A DNA stretch of 64,000 nucleotides from Acidovorax sp. FJL06 (GTDB lineage Bacteria; Pseudomonadota; Gammaproteobacteria; Burkholderiales; Burkholderiaceae_C), in the NCBI RefSeq assembly GCF_003852545.1, contig NZ_QAJR01000025.1, forward strand, positions 85,724-149,723, in the 5' to 3' direction. Of this stretch, positions 25,891 to 36,068 are shown one piece after another. Each line of letters opens with the position of its first letter. The stretch's first letter is position 1. Position numbers and translations under genes: made by a program. The notes beneath the pieces were generated by a model that made no database searches, was not told the origin of the DNA, and saw only the letters and a program-made list of their open reading frames with translations.

Positions 25891-28800
25891 GTGTCTTCCT
25901 CCCCCGCTCCCTGGTTTCCGATCAGCTCGCTGCAGGCCCAGTGCGACAGAGGCGCATGGTCGCGCGGCCTGGACCTCCATCGCCGTGACGCCGTGGTCAG
26001 TATCGACATCCGCGAAGGCCATGACGGTGTTTGGTTGATCGACGGCGAGGTGCAAGGCAGCCTGCCTGAGCCCTATGCGCTGTCTGTGGAGCTGGCCCTG
26101 GCACCCAATGGGCAGGTCACCGCCTGGTCGGGCGAGTGCAGTTGCCCGGTGGAGGTGAACTGCAAGCATGCAGTGGCCTTGACGCTCAAGGCTGCGTACC
26201 TGCGCCGCAGGCCGGGACCGGCGCCAGAGCCCTGGGCGGCCCAGGCCACGCAGGCCCTCCAGGCCCTGCAGGACCGCAAGGAGGCCCAGGCCCGCGCCGA
26301 GGCCGAGGCGCGCCTGGTGCGCTGGCTGAGCGACTGGGACCTGGCCGCAGGCACGGCCGCGCCAGCACCGTCCGGCGCACGGGCGGACCGGCCCGAGTGC
26401 TATCTGTACCTTCTCTCCACCGTGGGGCGCCCGCGTGCTGGTGCCCCGCAAATGCAGATCGAAGCCGTGGTGTCCTACCCCAAGGTCACTGGCGGCTGGG
26501 CCAAGCCCAAGGCCATCCGCACCCAGCCTGGCCCCGGCCAGGCGGTGTACGACTGCGCCACCGATGCCGACCGCCAACTGCTGCAACTGCTGCGTGCCAT
26601 GCCGCGCAGCCTGGGTTACTACTCGGCCTACAGCGGCGCACCGTCGGGCGTGCTGGAAGGCGCGGTGGGCGTGCTGGCGCTGCAGCAGGCCGCCGCCACA
26701 GGCCGTTTGTTTGCCGATGCGGGGGGCTCCACCGTGGGGGCGCCGTTGCGCTGGGGCGCGCCGCAGTCCATTGCATGGGCCTGGAAGGAGGCGCCAGCCC
26801 CCCAGGGCGGCGACAGCGCATGGGCCCTGCAGGCCACATTGCCCAGCCGCAGCGCCACGCTGTGCGGCAACCACCCGCCGCTGTACCTGGACGCCGCCCA
26901 GGGTCTGTGCGGCCCTGTGCAGGCCGAGGGCCTGGGCCCCGCGCAGCTGTTGATGCTGCTGCAGGCGCCCGCATTGGGCGCCGCTGCCCTGCAAAAGCAC
27001 CATGCCGACGTGGCCAGCCGCCTGGGCGGCGTGCTGCCGCTGCCGCCGGTGCTCAGCCCCCTCACGCGGGTGCAAGGCGCCAAGCCCGTGGCACGCCTGC
27101 ACCTGGCGCCCGTGCCTGAAGCCGATGTGCCCGGCCTCGGCCTCATCACCGCCCGGCTGCGCTTTGACTACCAGGGCCATGTGGGCTGGTGGGCGGGACA
27201 GGAGCTGGGCGTGCTGGTCACCGGCGCCGACGGCGGCCAGGTGCTGCTGCAGCGCGACGCGGTGGCCGAACTGGATGCCATCGAACGCCTGATGGACCTG
27301 GGCCTGCTGGCCACCGACGACGGCCTGTTCGGCATCCCCGGCGAGGAATCGCAGGAAGACTGGATGCACTGGTTTGACAACGGCTTTGCCGTGCTGCGCG
27401 AGGCCGGCTTTGCGCTGACCCTGGACGCGGCGCTGGACGGCTGGATCACCCACGCCGACACCCTGGACGTGGCACTGCAGCCCCGTGGTGAGGACGAGGC
27501 CACGTCGCCCTGGTTTGCACTGTCGCTGGGCATGGAAATCAATGGCGTGCGCCACAACATCCTGCCGCTGCTGCCCATGCTGATCGCGGCCGCTGCCCAG
27601 CAGCCGCCAGACCCCGCCACGGGCCAGCCGCAGCTGCCGCCGTTTGCCTACCTGCGGGGCACGGGTGCATCGGGCTTTGTGCGGGTGCCGACCGACATCC
27701 TGCGCCCCTGGATGGCGGCTTTGCTGGACCTGGTGGGCGACCGCGCGCACGATTTCAGCGGCGACAGCCTCAAGCTCTCGCGCCTGGACGCGCTGCGCAC
27801 CAGCGCCGCACTGGGCGAAGGGGCGGTGTGGGAGGGCGCGGATGCGCTGCGCAGCCTGGTGGCGCAGCTGCAGGGCGCGAGCGCACTGCCCACGGTGCCC
27901 GTGCCCACAGGCGTGCAGGCCCTGCTGCGGCCGTACCAGCAGCAGGGCCTGAACTGGCTGCAGTTTCTGCGCGCTCACGGCCTGGCCGGGGTGCTAGCGG
28001 ACGACATGGGCCTGGGCAAGACGCTGCAGACGCTGGCCCATATCCAGGTCGAGAAGGATGCCGGTCGCCTGACGGACCCCGCCCTCATCATTGCGCCCGT
28101 GAGCCTGATGGGCAACTGGCAGCGCGAGGCCGCGCGCTTTTGCCCCGGCCTGCGCTGCCTGGTGCTGCATGGCGCGGGCCGCCACGCAGTGGCCGACGCG
28201 GTGACCGAGCACGACATCGTCATCGCCCCCTATTCGCTGCTGCAGCGCGACCGCGAACGCTGGCTGGCACAGGCTTGGCATCTGGTGGTGCTGGACGAGG
28301 CGCAGAACATCAAGAACGCCAGCACCCACGCCGCGCAGGTGGTGGGCGAGCTGAAGGCGCACCACCGCCTGTGCCTGTCGGGCACGCCCATGGAAAACCA
28401 CCTGGGCGAAATCTGGAGCCTGTTCCACTTCTTGATGCCGGGCTTTCTGGGCAGCCAGCAGCGCTTCAAGGAGCTGTTCCGCACGCCCATTGAAAAGTTG
28501 GGCGACACCGCCCGCCTGGCGCAGTTGCGCGCGCGGGTCACGCCCTTCATGCTGCGCCGCACCAAAGCGCTGGTGGCCAGCGAACTGCCGCCCAAGGTGG
28601 AGTCGGTGATGCCGGTGGAGCTGGCCGGCCCACAGGCCGACCTGTACGAAACCATCCGCCTGGGGATGGAAAAAACCGTGCGCGAGGCGCTGCAGACCAA
28701 AGGCCTGGCGAAGTCGCAGATCACCATCCTGGACGCGCTGCTCAAGCTGCGGCAGGTGTGCTGCCACCCGCAGCTGGTGCCGCTGGATGCGGCCAAAAAG

Positions 28801-29331
28801 GTTGCCACCTCGGCCAAGCTGGAGCAGCTCATGGCCCTGTTGCCCGAGATGCTGGCCGAGGGGCGGCGCATTCTGCTGTTCTCGCAGTTCACCAGCATGC
28901 TCACGCTGATCGAGGCCGAACTGAAGAAGCGCGGCCTGCCTTGGGTCAAGCTCACGGGCCAGAGCGTCAAGCGCGATGCGATCATCGCGCAGTTCACCAG
29001 CGGGCAGGTGCCGTTGTTCCTCATCAGCCTGAAGGCGGGCGGGGTGGGGCTGAACCTGCCCCAGGCCGACACCGTGATCCATTTCGACCCCTGGTGGAAC
29101 CCGGCGGTGGAAAACCAGGCCACCGACCGCGCCCACCGCATCGGCCAGACGCAGAGCGTGTGGGTGGTCAAGCTGGTGGCCCAGGGCACGATCGAGGAGC
29201 GCATCCTGGCCCTGCAGGAGCGCAAGGCGCAGCTGGCGGGCAGCCTCTACAGCGAGGCCGCCGCACGCAAGGAGCCGCTGTTTACCGAGAGCGACCTCGC
29301 AGAGCTGCTGCAGCCGCTATCGTCGTTGTAG
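25891..29331 (+). CDS. SNF2-family DEAD/DEAH helicase with SWIM zinc finger
   Basis: The product (1146 aa from the GTG at 25891) has a SWIM zinc finger (C83-x-C85-x5-C91-x-H93), a long central region without a motif I recognise, and a C-terminal SNF2 ATPase. That ATPase has Walker A DDMGLGKT (704-711), DEAQ box (802-805), the helicase C motif LISLKAGGVGLNL and the final ATDRAHRIGQTQSV. Bacterial SWIM-SNF2 proteins are thought to remodel nucleic acid-protein complexes, related to RapA/HepA. The frame is open from a TTG at 25846 within a repeat, so the GTG is preferred; the start is not certain. It appears to be a single-gene transcript. Confidence 0.9.
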   Translation: MSSSPAPWFPISSLQAQCDRGAWSRGLDLHRRDAVVSIDIREGHDGVWLIDGEVQGSLPEPYALSVELALAPNGQVTAWSGECSCPVEVNCKHAVALTLKAAYLRRRPGPAPEPWAAQATQALQALQDRKEAQARAEAEARLVRWLSDWDLAAGTAAPAPSGARADRPECYLYLLSTVGRPRAGAPQMQIEAVVSYPKVTGGWAKPKAIRTQPGPGQAVYDCATDADRQLLQLLRAMPRSLGYYSAYSGAPSGVLEGAVGVLALQQAAATGRLFADAGGSTVGAPLRWGAPQSIAWAWKEAPAPQGGDSAWALQATLPSRSATLCGNHPPLYLDAAQGLCGPVQAEGLGPAQLLMLLQAPALGAAALQKHHADVASRLGGVLPLPPVLSPLTRVQGAKPVARLHLAPVPEADVPGLGLITARLRFDYQGHVGWWAGQELGVLVTGADGGQVLLQRDAVAELDAIERLMDLGLLATDDGLFGIPGEESQEDWMHWFDNGFAVLREAGFALTLDAALDGWITHADTLDVALQPRGEDEATSPWFALSLGMEINGVRHNILPLLPMLIAAAAQQPPDPATGQPQLPPFAYLRGTGASGFVRVPTDILRPWMAALLDLVGDRAHDFSGDSLKLSRLDALRTSAALGEGAVWEGADALRSLVAQLQGASALPTVPVPTGVQALLRPYQQQGLNWLQFLRAHGLAGVLADDMGLGKTLQTLAHIQVEKDAGRLTDPALIIAPVSLMGNWQREAARFCPGLRCLVLHGAGRHAVADAVTEHDIVIAPYSLLQRDRERWLAQAWHLVVLDEAQNIKNASTHAAQVVGELKAHHRLCLSGTPMENHLGEIWSLFHFLMPGFLGSQQRFKELFRTPIEKLGDTARLAQLRARVTPFMLRRTKALVASELPPKVESVMPVELAGPQADLYETIRLGMEKTVREALQTKGLAKSQITILDALLKLRQVCCHPQLVPLDAAKKVATSAKLEQLMALLPEMLAEGRRILLFSQFTSMLTLIEAELKKRGLPWVKLTGQSVKRDAIIAQFTSGQVPLFLISLKAGGVGLNLPQADTVIHFDPWWNPAVENQATDRAHRIGQTQSVWVVKLVAQGTIEERILALQERKAQLAGSLYSEAAARKEPLFTESDLAELLQPLSSL

Positions 29332-29441
29332 CGCAAAGCGCTTGCTGGATAAGCGGGGCGCGTCTTCAAGGCGCCCAAGCCGCCGGGCCGCCGCGCGGGC
29401 GTGTTAACAACAGCGTGCTGGGGGCGCCGCCCGCGCCATCT

Positions 29442-29470
29442 TTGCAAATCAATGCTTTACGCGTTACAAT
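29442..29470 (+). promoter_or_regulatory. Sigma-70 promoter of the rimP-nusA-infB operon
   Basis: A -35 element TTGCAA (29442-29447) and a -10 element TACAAT (29465-29470) are separated by 17 bp. Transcription would begin near 29477, about 127 bases before rimP, giving a leader that contains a terminator hairpin. Confidence 0.7.
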
Positions 29471-29487
29471 AAGAGCCTCACGACCAA

Positions 29488-29517
29488 ACGGGCGGGTACC
29501 AACCGCCCGTTTTTTTT
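29488..29517 (+). terminator. Leader terminator/attenuator upstream of rimP
   Basis: ACGGGCGG (29488-29495) pairs with CCGCCCGT (29503-29510) across a 7-base loop and is followed by seven Ts. It lies about 10 bases after the predicted transcription start and 87 bases before rimP. A second stem CCGGAG/CTCCGG (about 29549-29564) and a further T-run follow. The layout suggests attenuation of the operon, perhaps by the NusA product. Confidence 0.75.
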
Positions 29518-29603
29518 GGTCGATTGCTTTTCGAGCTCGAAGCTGCCGGAGAAGTCTCCGGGGGTTATCGGGTTTTTTGTTTTTCCGGGATTGAACTGAA
29601 CAC

Positions 29604-30197
29604 GTGGCACTACAGCAAGTCGTTGAACAAATTGTGACGGGCCTGGACTATGACCTGGTGGAGATCGAGCGCTCTGCCGGTGGTTTGCTGCGCGTCACCA
29701 TCGACTTGCCCTGGGTGCAGCCGGCCGCCGATGCGCCCACCCCCGTGATCGAGCAGTTCGTCACCGTCGAGGATTGCGAGAAAGTCACCCGCCAGCTGCA
29801 GTTTGCGCTGGAGGTGGATGGCGTGGAATACAAGCGCCTGGAAGTCTCGTCGCCCGGCATCGACCGCCCCTTGCGCCACGAGCAGGATTTCGTGCGCTTT
29901 GAAGGCGCGGTCATCGACATCACCTTGAAGGCGCCCATTGGCGCCGCAGGCGGGGGGCAGGTCAACGCCACCCGCAAGAAATTTCGCGGCACGCTGGAGC
30001 GGGCCGAGGCGGGGGGCTGGCAGATCGTCTGGAGTGACGAGCCGCCCGTCAAGCCAGGTCAAAAAGTGAGCAAGAAACGCGTGCCCGCCCCCTTGCAGGC
30101 GCTGGGCTTTACCCTGGATGAGCTGCGGGATGCGCGCTTGGCGCCCATCGTGGACTTCAAGGGGCGCGCAGGCAAGGCCGGGTCGGCAGCTGCCTGA
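29604..30197 (+). CDS. rimP: Ribosome maturation factor RimP
   Basis: This protein of 197 residues starts at a GTG (VALQQVVEQIVTGLDYDLVE) and shows the RimP core VSSPGIDRPLRHEQDFVRFEG followed by an Sm-like domain. RimP helps assemble the 30S subunit. It is first in the conserved order rimP-nusA-infB-rbfA-truB. It is somewhat longer than the E. coli protein, with an extra loop and a basic C-terminal end. Confidence 0.95.
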   Translation: MALQQVVEQIVTGLDYDLVEIERSAGGLLRVTIDLPWVQPAADAPTPVIEQFVTVEDCEKVTRQLQFALEVDGVEYKRLEVSSPGIDRPLRHEQDFVRFEGAVIDITLKAPIGAAGGGQVNATRKKFRGTLERAEAGGWQIVWSDEPPVKPGQKVSKKRVPAPLQALGFTLDELRDARLAPIVDFKGRAGKAGSAAA

Positions 30198-30274
30198 GTT
30201 GCTGAATGATTGGGGTGGGTGGCCGCTGTACGCAGCCTTCCATCTTCGGGTGATTGAAACAGGAGAGTCGTCGC

Positions 30275-31762
30275 ATGAATCGCGAATTGTTGATGTTGGT
30301 TGAGGCCATTTCGCGCGAAAAGAACGTGGAGCGTGATGTGGTCTTGGGCGCCGTGGAGTCGGCCCTGGCCCAGGCTACCAAGAAGCTGTACCAGGGCGAG
30401 GTGGACATCCGCGTGTCGATTGATCGCGACAGCGGCAACTACGAGACTTTCCGCCGCTGGCTGGTGGTGCCTGACGACGCCGGCCTGCAGAACCCCGAAG
30501 CCGAAGAACTGCTGATGGACGCGCAGGAGCGCATTCCCGACATCGAAGTGGGTGAGTACATCGAAGAGGGTGTCGAGTCCGTGCCCATCGGCCGCATTGG
30601 CGCCATGGCGGCCAAGCAGGTCATCCTGCAGAAAATCCGCGATGCCGAACGCGAAATGCTGCTCAACGACTTCATGTCGCGCGGCGAACGCATCTTCACG
30701 GGCACCGTCAAGCGCATGGACAAGGGCGACATCATTGTCGAATCCGGCCGTGTGGAAGGCCGCCTGCGCCGTGGCGAGATGATCCCCAAGGAAAACCTGC
30801 GCAGCGGCGACCGCGTGCGCGCCATGATCATGGAGGTGGACCTCACGCTGCGCGGCGCACCCATCATCCTGTCGCGCTCCGCCCCCGAGTTCATGATCGA
30901 ACTCTTCCGCCAGGAAGTGCCCGAGATCGAGCAAGGCCTGCTGGAGATCAAGTCCTGCGCCCGGGATTCCGGCTCGCGCGCCAAGATTGCCGTGCTGTCG
31001 CACGATAAGCGCGTGGACCCCATCGGCACCTGCGTCGGCGTGCGTGGCACCCGCGTGAATGCGGTGACCAACGAACTCGCCGGCGAGCGCGTGGACATCG
31101 TGCTGTGGTCCGAAGACCCCGCCCAGTTCGTGATCGGTGCGCTGGCCCCGGCCAATGTGTCCTCCATCGTGGTCGATGAAGAAAAGCACGCCATGGACGT
31201 GGTGGTGGACGAGGAAAACCTTGCCATCGCCATCGGCCGTGGTGGCCAGAACGTGCGTCTGGCCTCCGACCTGACGGGTTGGAAGATCAACATCATGGAT
31301 GCCGCTGAAAGCGCGCAAAAGCAGGCCAACGAGACCGACACGGCCCGCAAGCTGTTCATGGAGCGACTCGATGTGGACGAGGAAATCGCCGACATCCTGA
31401 TCTCCGAAGGCTTCAACAGCCTCGAAGAAGTGGCCTATGTGCCGCTGCAGGAGATGCTGGAGATCGAGAGCTTCGACGAAGACACCGTCAACGAGCTGCG
31501 TGCCCGTGCCAAGGATGCGCTGCTCACCATGGAAATCGCCCGCGAGGAAAGCGTGGAAGAGGTCTCCCAAGACCTGCGCGACCTCGAAGGCCTCACCCCC
31601 GAGCTGATTGCCAAGCTGGCTGACGGTGGTGTGCACACACGTGACGATCTGGCCGACCTGGCCATTGATGAGCTGACCGACCTGACCGGACAGTCTGCAG
31701 AAGACGCCAAAGCCTTGATCATGAAGGCGCGCGAACATTGGTTCGCGGGGCAGCAAGAGTAA
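30275..31762 (+). CDS. nusA: Transcription termination/antitermination protein NusA
   Basis: This 495-residue protein contains the N-terminal RNA polymerase-binding domain ([20 protein letters not shown]), an S1 domain, two KH domains with [20 protein letters not shown] and [18 protein letters not shown], and two C-terminal acidic helical repeats. It modulates pausing, termination and antitermination. The ATG at 30275 follows AGGAGAG. It lies 77 bp after rimP. Confidence 0.97.
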   Translation: MNRELLMLVEAISREKNVERDVVLGAVESALAQATKKLYQGEVDIRVSIDRDSGNYETFRRWLVVPDDAGLQNPEAEELLMDAQERIPDIEVGEYIEEGVESVPIGRIGAMAAKQVILQKIRDAEREMLLNDFMSRGERIFTGTVKRMDKGDIIVESGRVEGRLRRGEMIPKENLRSGDRVRAMIMEVDLTLRGAPIILSRSAPEFMIELFRQEVPEIEQGLLEIKSCARDSGSRAKIAVLSHDKRVDPIGTCVGVRGTRVNAVTNELAGERVDIVLWSEDPAQFVIGALAPANVSSIVVDEEKHAMDVVVDEENLAIAIGRGGQNVRLASDLTGWKINIMDAAESAQKQANETDTARKLFMERLDVDEEIADILISEGFNSLEEVAYVPLQEMLEIESFDEDTVNELRARAKDALLTMEIAREESVEEVSQDLRDLEGLTPELIAKLADGGVHTRDDLADLAIDELTDLTGQSAEDAKALIMKAREHWFAGQQE

Positions 31763-31786
31763 GGGTCAGGGAGGCACGAACCACAT

Positions 31787-34651
31787 ATGTCCAGTAACAC
31801 TGTCGCCGAGTTCGCAACCGAACTCAAAAAATCGTCTGAAACCCTGCTCGACCAGCTCAAGGCTGCGGGCGTGGGCAAGGCCGCCCCTTCCGATGCTCTG
31901 ACCGAGTCGGACAAGCAAAAGCTGCTGGCTTACCTGCAGGCCAGCCACGGCACGGCATCTGCCGACCGCAAGAAGATCACGCTGACCAAGAAGTCCACCA
32001 GCGAGATCAAGCAAGCCGACGCCACTGGCAAGGCGCGCACCATCCAGGTGGAAGTGCGCAAGAAGCGCACCTTCATCCAGCGCGATGAAGGTGCCGACGC
32101 TGCGGCGGAGGCCGCATCGTCTGCGGTGGAGGAAGAGGCCGTTTCGAGCGAAGACCAGGAACTGGCCCGCCGCGAGGAAGAGGCGCGCCGCCAGGCCGAG
32201 CTGATCCGCCGCCAGGAAACCGAGCTGGCCGAAAAGCGTGCCGAGCGCGAAGCCCGCGAAAAGCGTGAGCGCGAAGCCGAAGAGCGCGCTGCCGCCTACG
32301 CCGCCCAGGAAGCCGAAAAGAAAGCCCAGGCCTCTGCCGTCAAGCAGGAAGCCACGCGCGAGCAGGCCGCAGAAGCCGCTGCCCGCGCTGCGGCCCAGAA
32401 CGAAGCCCGTGAAAAGGCCCAGGCGGAAGCCAAGGCCCGGGCCGACGAAGAGGCTGCCCGCGCCCGCGATCTGGAAGAGCGCCGCCGCAAGGCCCTGGCC
32501 GAGGCCGAGGCCATCCGCGCCATGATGGCCACGCCCAAGAAGGCGGTCATGGTCGCCAAGAAGCCCGAGGAGCCCAAGCCTGTGGCCAAGCCTGCCGCTG
32601 TGGGCGATGCCAAGAAGGGCACGCTGCACAAGCCCGCCGTGGGGACGGGCACGGCACGCGCGGGGGCTCCAGCAGCTCCGGGCGCGGGTGCGCCTGGCTC
32701 CGGCAAGGAAGTGAAGTCCGCCAAGCTGTCGTCCAGCTGGGCCGGCGACACCGCCAAGAAGAAGGAAATCAAGACCCGCGGCGACAGCAGTGGCGGCGTG
32801 GGCCGCAACAACTGGCGCGGTGGCCCGCGGGGCCGCCGTGGTGACGGCCGTGACCAGCGCGACGACCACCAGCAGTCTGCACAGGTGGAAGCACGCATCA
32901 TCGAAGTGCACGTGCCCGAGACCATTACCGTGGCCGAGCTGGCGCACAAGATGTCGATCAAGGCCTCCGAAGTCATCAAGGCCCTGATGAAGATGGGCCA
33001 GATGGTCACCATCAACCAGCCACTGGACCAGGACACCGCCATGATCGTGGTGGAAGAGCTGGGCCACAAGGCCGTGGTGGCTGCACTGGACGATCCCGAG
33101 GCATTCACCGACGAGGATTCGCAGCAACAGAACGCCGAGCTGCTGCCCCGTGCGCCGGTCGTGACCGTGATGGGCCACGTGGACCACGGCAAGACCTCGC
33201 TGCTGGACTACATCCGTCGCGCCAAGGTGGCCGCAGGCGAAGCCGGCGGCATCACGCAGCACATTGGTGCCTACCACGTGGAAACGCCGCGCGGCATGGT
33301 GTCGTTCCTCGACACCCCCGGCCACGAGGCCTTCACGGCCATGCGTGCCCGTGGTGCCAAGGCCACCGACATCGTGATCCTGGTGGTGGCAGCCGACGAC
33401 GGCGTCATGCCGCAAACGAAGGAAGCCATCAAGCACGCGAAGGCGGCAGGTGTTCCGATCGTGGTGGCCATCACCAAGGCCGACAAGCCCGATGCCAATC
33501 CCGACCGCGTCAAGCAGGAGCTGGTGGTTGAAGAGGTGGTGCCGGAAGAATACGGTGGTGATTCGCCGTTCGTACCGGTGTCTTCCAAGACCGGCATGGG
33601 CATCGACACGCTGCTGGAGCAGGTGCTGCTGCAGGCCGAAGTGCTGGAACTCAAGGCGCCGGTCGAATCGCTGGCCAAGGGCCTCGTGATCGAAGCCCAG
33701 CTCGACAAGGGCCGCGGCCCCGTGGCCACGGTGCTGGTGCAGTCCGGCACGCTCAAGGTGGGCGATGTGGTGCTGGCCGGCCAGACCTATGGCCGCGTGC
33801 GTGCCATGCTGGACGAAAACGGCAAGGTGGCCAAGACGGCCGGTCCGTCGATCCCCGTGGAAATCCAGGGCCTGACCGAAGTGCCACAGGCGGGTGACGA
33901 GTTCATGGTGCTCACTGACGAGCGCCGTGCGCGCGAAATCGCGACCTACCGCGCCGGCAAGTTCCGCAACACCAAGCTGGCCAAGCAGCAGGCTGCGAAG
34001 CTGGAGAACATGTTTGCCGACATGACGGCGGGCGAGGTCAAGACCCTGCCCATCATCGTCAAGGCCGACGTGCAGGGTTCGCAGGAAGCGCTGTCGCAGT
34101 CGCTGCTCAAGCTCTCGACCGACGAAATCAAGGTCCAGCTGGTGTACGCCGGCGTGGGCGGTATCAGCGAGTCCGACATCAACCTGGCGATCGCCTCCAA
34201 GGCCATCGTGATCGGCTTCAACGTGCGTGCCGATGCCGGTGCGCGCAAGACGGCCGAGAGCAACGGTGTGGACCTGCACTACTACAGCATCATCTACGAC
34301 GCCGTGGACGAGCTGAAGGTGGCGATGTCCGGCATGCTGGCCCCGGAGCAGCGCGAGGAAATCATCGGCACGGCCGAGATCCGCACGGTGTTCGTGGCCA
34401 CGAAGATCGGCACGATTGCCGGTTCGTACATCACGTCCGGCATGGTCCATCGCAACGCCAAGTTCCGCCTGCTGCGCGACCACGTGGTGGTCTACACCGG
34501 CGAAGTCGACTCGGTCAAGCGCCTCAAGGACGATGTCAAGGAAGTCAAGGAAGGCTTCGAGTGCGGTATCAAGCTCAAGAACTACAACGACATCAAGGAA
34601 GGCGATCAACTCGAATTCTTTGACATCAAGGAAATCGCACGCACGCTGTAA
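31787..34651 (+). CDS. infB: Translation initiation factor IF-2
   Basis: This 954-residue protein has the IF2 N-terminal domain, a long Glu/Arg/Ala-rich charged region (about residues 115-250), a second IF2_N module, and the GTPase domain starting at G463 (GHVDHGKT) with DTPGHEAF and the TKAD specificity motif. The beta-barrel and initiator tRNA-binding domains follow. It places fMet-tRNA on the 30S subunit. The gene starts 24 bp after nusA behind GGGAGG. Confidence 0.97.
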   Translation: MSSNTVAEFATELKKSSETLLDQLKAAGVGKAAPSDALTESDKQKLLAYLQASHGTASADRKKITLTKKSTSEIKQADATGKARTIQVEVRKKRTFIQRDEGADAAAEAASSAVEEEAVSSEDQELARREEEARRQAELIRRQETELAEKRAEREAREKREREAEERAAAYAAQEAEKKAQASAVKQEATREQAAEAAARAAAQNEAREKAQAEAKARADEEAARARDLEERRRKALAEAEAIRAMMATPKKAVMVAKKPEEPKPVAKPAAVGDAKKGTLHKPAVGTGTARAGAPAAPGAGAPGSGKEVKSAKLSSSWAGDTAKKKEIKTRGDSSGGVGRNNWRGGPRGRRGDGRDQRDDHQQSAQVEARIIEVHVPETITVAELAHKMSIKASEVIKALMKMGQMVTINQPLDQDTAMIVVEELGHKAVVAALDDPEAFTDEDSQQQNAELLPRAPVVTVMGHVDHGKTSLLDYIRRAKVAAGEAGGITQHIGAYHVETPRGMVSFLDTPGHEAFTAMRARGAKATDIVILVVAADDGVMPQTKEAIKHAKAAGVPIVVAITKADKPDANPDRVKQELVVEEVVPEEYGGDSPFVPVSSKTGMGIDTLLEQVLLQAEVLELKAPVESLAKGLVIEAQLDKGRGPVATVLVQSGTLKVGDVVLAGQTYGRVRAMLDENGKVAKTAGPSIPVEIQGLTEVPQAGDEFMVLTDERRAREIATYRAGKFRNTKLAKQQAAKLENMFADMTAGEVKTLPIIVKADVQGSQEALSQSLLKLSTDEIKVQLVYAGVGGISESDINLAIASKAIVIGFNVRADAGARKTAESNGVDLHYYSIIYDAVDELKVAMSGMLAPEQREEIIGTAEIRTVFVATKIGTIAGSYITSGMVHRNAKFRLLRDHVVVYTGEVDSVKRLKDDVKEVKEGFECGIKLKNYNDIKEGDQLEFFDIKEIARTL

Positions 34652-34683
34652 GGCGAAGCGACGACGAGAGCAACGACGACGAC

Positions 34684-35064
34684 ATGGCTGCGAAGAAATC
34701 CGCCACTCCCAACCGCGCCTTCAAGGTGGCCGATCAGATCCAGCGCGATCTGACGGAACTGATCGCGCGCGAGTTGAAAGACCCGCGCGTGGGCATGGTG
34801 ACACTGCAGGGCGTGGAGGTCACCCCTGACTACGCCCATGCCAAGGTGTTCTTCAGCCTGCTGACGGGCGACCCGGTGGAAACCCAGGTGGCGCTCAACC
34901 AGGCGGCGGGCTTCTTGCGCAATGGCCTGTTCAAGCGCCTGCACATCCACACGGTGCCCACGCTGCACTTTGTGTTCGACCGCACCTCCGAACGTGCGGC
35001 CGACATGAATGCGCTGATTGCGCGCGCCGTGGCTTCCCGCTCCAAAGACGACGAGGAAACATGA
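34684..35064 (+). CDS. rbfA: 30S ribosome-binding factor RbfA
   Basis: This 126-residue protein has the KH-like fold of RbfA ([20 protein letters not shown], then [19 protein letters not shown]). It matures 16S rRNA in the 30S subunit. It lies 32 bp after infB and its stop overlaps the truB start by 4 bp. Confidence 0.96.
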   Translation: MAAKKSATPNRAFKVADQIQRDLTELIARELKDPRVGMVTLQGVEVTPDYAHAKVFFSLLTGDPVETQVALNQAAGFLRNGLFKRLHIHTVPTLHFVFDRTSERAADMNALIARAVASRSKDDEET

Positions 35065-36068
35065 CCGAGCGCGCTCCCCGCATCCGGGTGCAGCGGCGCC
35101 CGGTGCACGGAGTGCTGCTGCTCGACAAACCCCTGGGCCTGTCCAGCAACGACGCCTTGCAGAAGGTGAAGTGGCTGCTGCGCGCCGAAAAGGCGGGCCA
35201 CACCGGCACGCTGGACCCGCTCGCCTCGGGGGTGCTGCCCCTGTGTTTTGGTGCGGCCACCAAGTTCAGCCAGCTGCAGCTGGAAGCCCCCAAGACCTAC
35301 GAAGCCATTGCGTTGCTGGGGGTGACCACGACCACCGGCGACGCCGAGGGCGAGGTGCTGGAGCGCCGCGAGGTGGATCTGGCCCAGCTCACGCCCGAAC
35401 GCCTGGCCGCCGTGCAGCAGCAGTTCACCGGCCCCATCCGCCAGGTGCCGCCCATGCACAGCGCGCTCAAGAAAGATGGCAAGGCGCTGTACGAATACGC
35501 GCGCGCAGGGGTCACCGTGGAGCGCGAAGCGCGCGATGTGGTCATTCATGCATTGAAACTGACGCTTACGCACACAGATCAAGCCCTGCCAGCTATCAAA
35601 ATGGTAGTGACTTGCAGCAAAGGCACCTACATCCGAACCCTGGGTGAGGACATCGGTGCTGCGCTGGGCTGTGGGGCGCACCTGCGCTTCCTGCGCCGCA
35701 CCGATACCGGCGGCATCGGCGTGGAGCGCTGCGTCACGCTGGCGCAGCTGGAGGCCCTGCCCGAAGCGGAGCGCCTGGCCTGCCTGGAAGCCCCCGAATC
35801 GCTGCTGGCGGGGCACACGCGTGTCACGCTGGACAGCGACAATGCCGCTCGTTTCCTGTCGGGCGTGCGCCGCCGCGGGGCCTGGCCCGATGCCAGCGCG
35901 GTGGCGGTGTTTGGAGAGAGTCCCCCGGCGCTGCTGGGGGTGGGCCATGTCGCTGGCGGGGAGCTGGTGCCGGGCAGGCTCCTGAGTCCGCTGGAAATTC
36001 AACAAATTTTGGAAAGCACGCCGCATTCCGCGTCCATGGCGCACAGCGGCACATTGGAAAAACTATGA
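35061..36068 (+). CDS. truB: tRNA pseudouridine(55) synthase TruB
   Basis: This 335-residue enzyme makes pseudouridine 55 in tRNA. The catalytic Asp is D52 in [16 protein letters not shown]; the later [15 protein letters not shown] and [13 protein letters not shown] are also typical. Residues about 166-184 do not match the family well and are encoded by a degenerate copy of a dispersed repeat inserted in frame. The gene overlaps rbfA and typA by 4 bp each, so all three are translationally coupled. Confidence 0.96.
   Translation: MTERAPRIRVQRRPVHGVLLLDKPLGLSSNDALQKVKWLLRAEKAGHTGTLDPLASGVLPLCFGAATKFSQLQLEAPKTYEAIALLGVTTTTGDAEGEVLERREVDLAQLTPERLAAVQQQFTGPIRQVPPMHSALKKDGKALYEYARAGVTVEREARDVVIHALKLTLTHTDQALPAIKMVVTCSKGTYIRTLGEDIGAALGCGAHLRFLRRTDTGGIGVERCVTLAQLEALPEAERLACLEAPESLLAGHTRVTLDSDNAARFLSGVRRRGAWPDASAVAVFGESPPALLGVGHVAGGELVPGRLLSPLEIQQILESTPHSASMAHSGTLEKL
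35556..35611 (-). repeat. Dispersed palindromic repeat, family 1, copy D, inside truB
   Basis: Within truB the sequence GACGCTTACGCACACAGATC is followed by AAGCCCTGCCAGCTATCAAAATGGTAG. It keeps the GCTATCAAAAT-GTAG block of the family and a decayed palindrome. The reading frame is preserved through it. Boundaries are approximate. Confidence 0.6.

Noticed and set aside
29604-34651. Long open frames on the minus strand opposite rimP, nusA and infB
   Set aside because: They are antisense shadows of high-GC conserved genes and show no protein family features.
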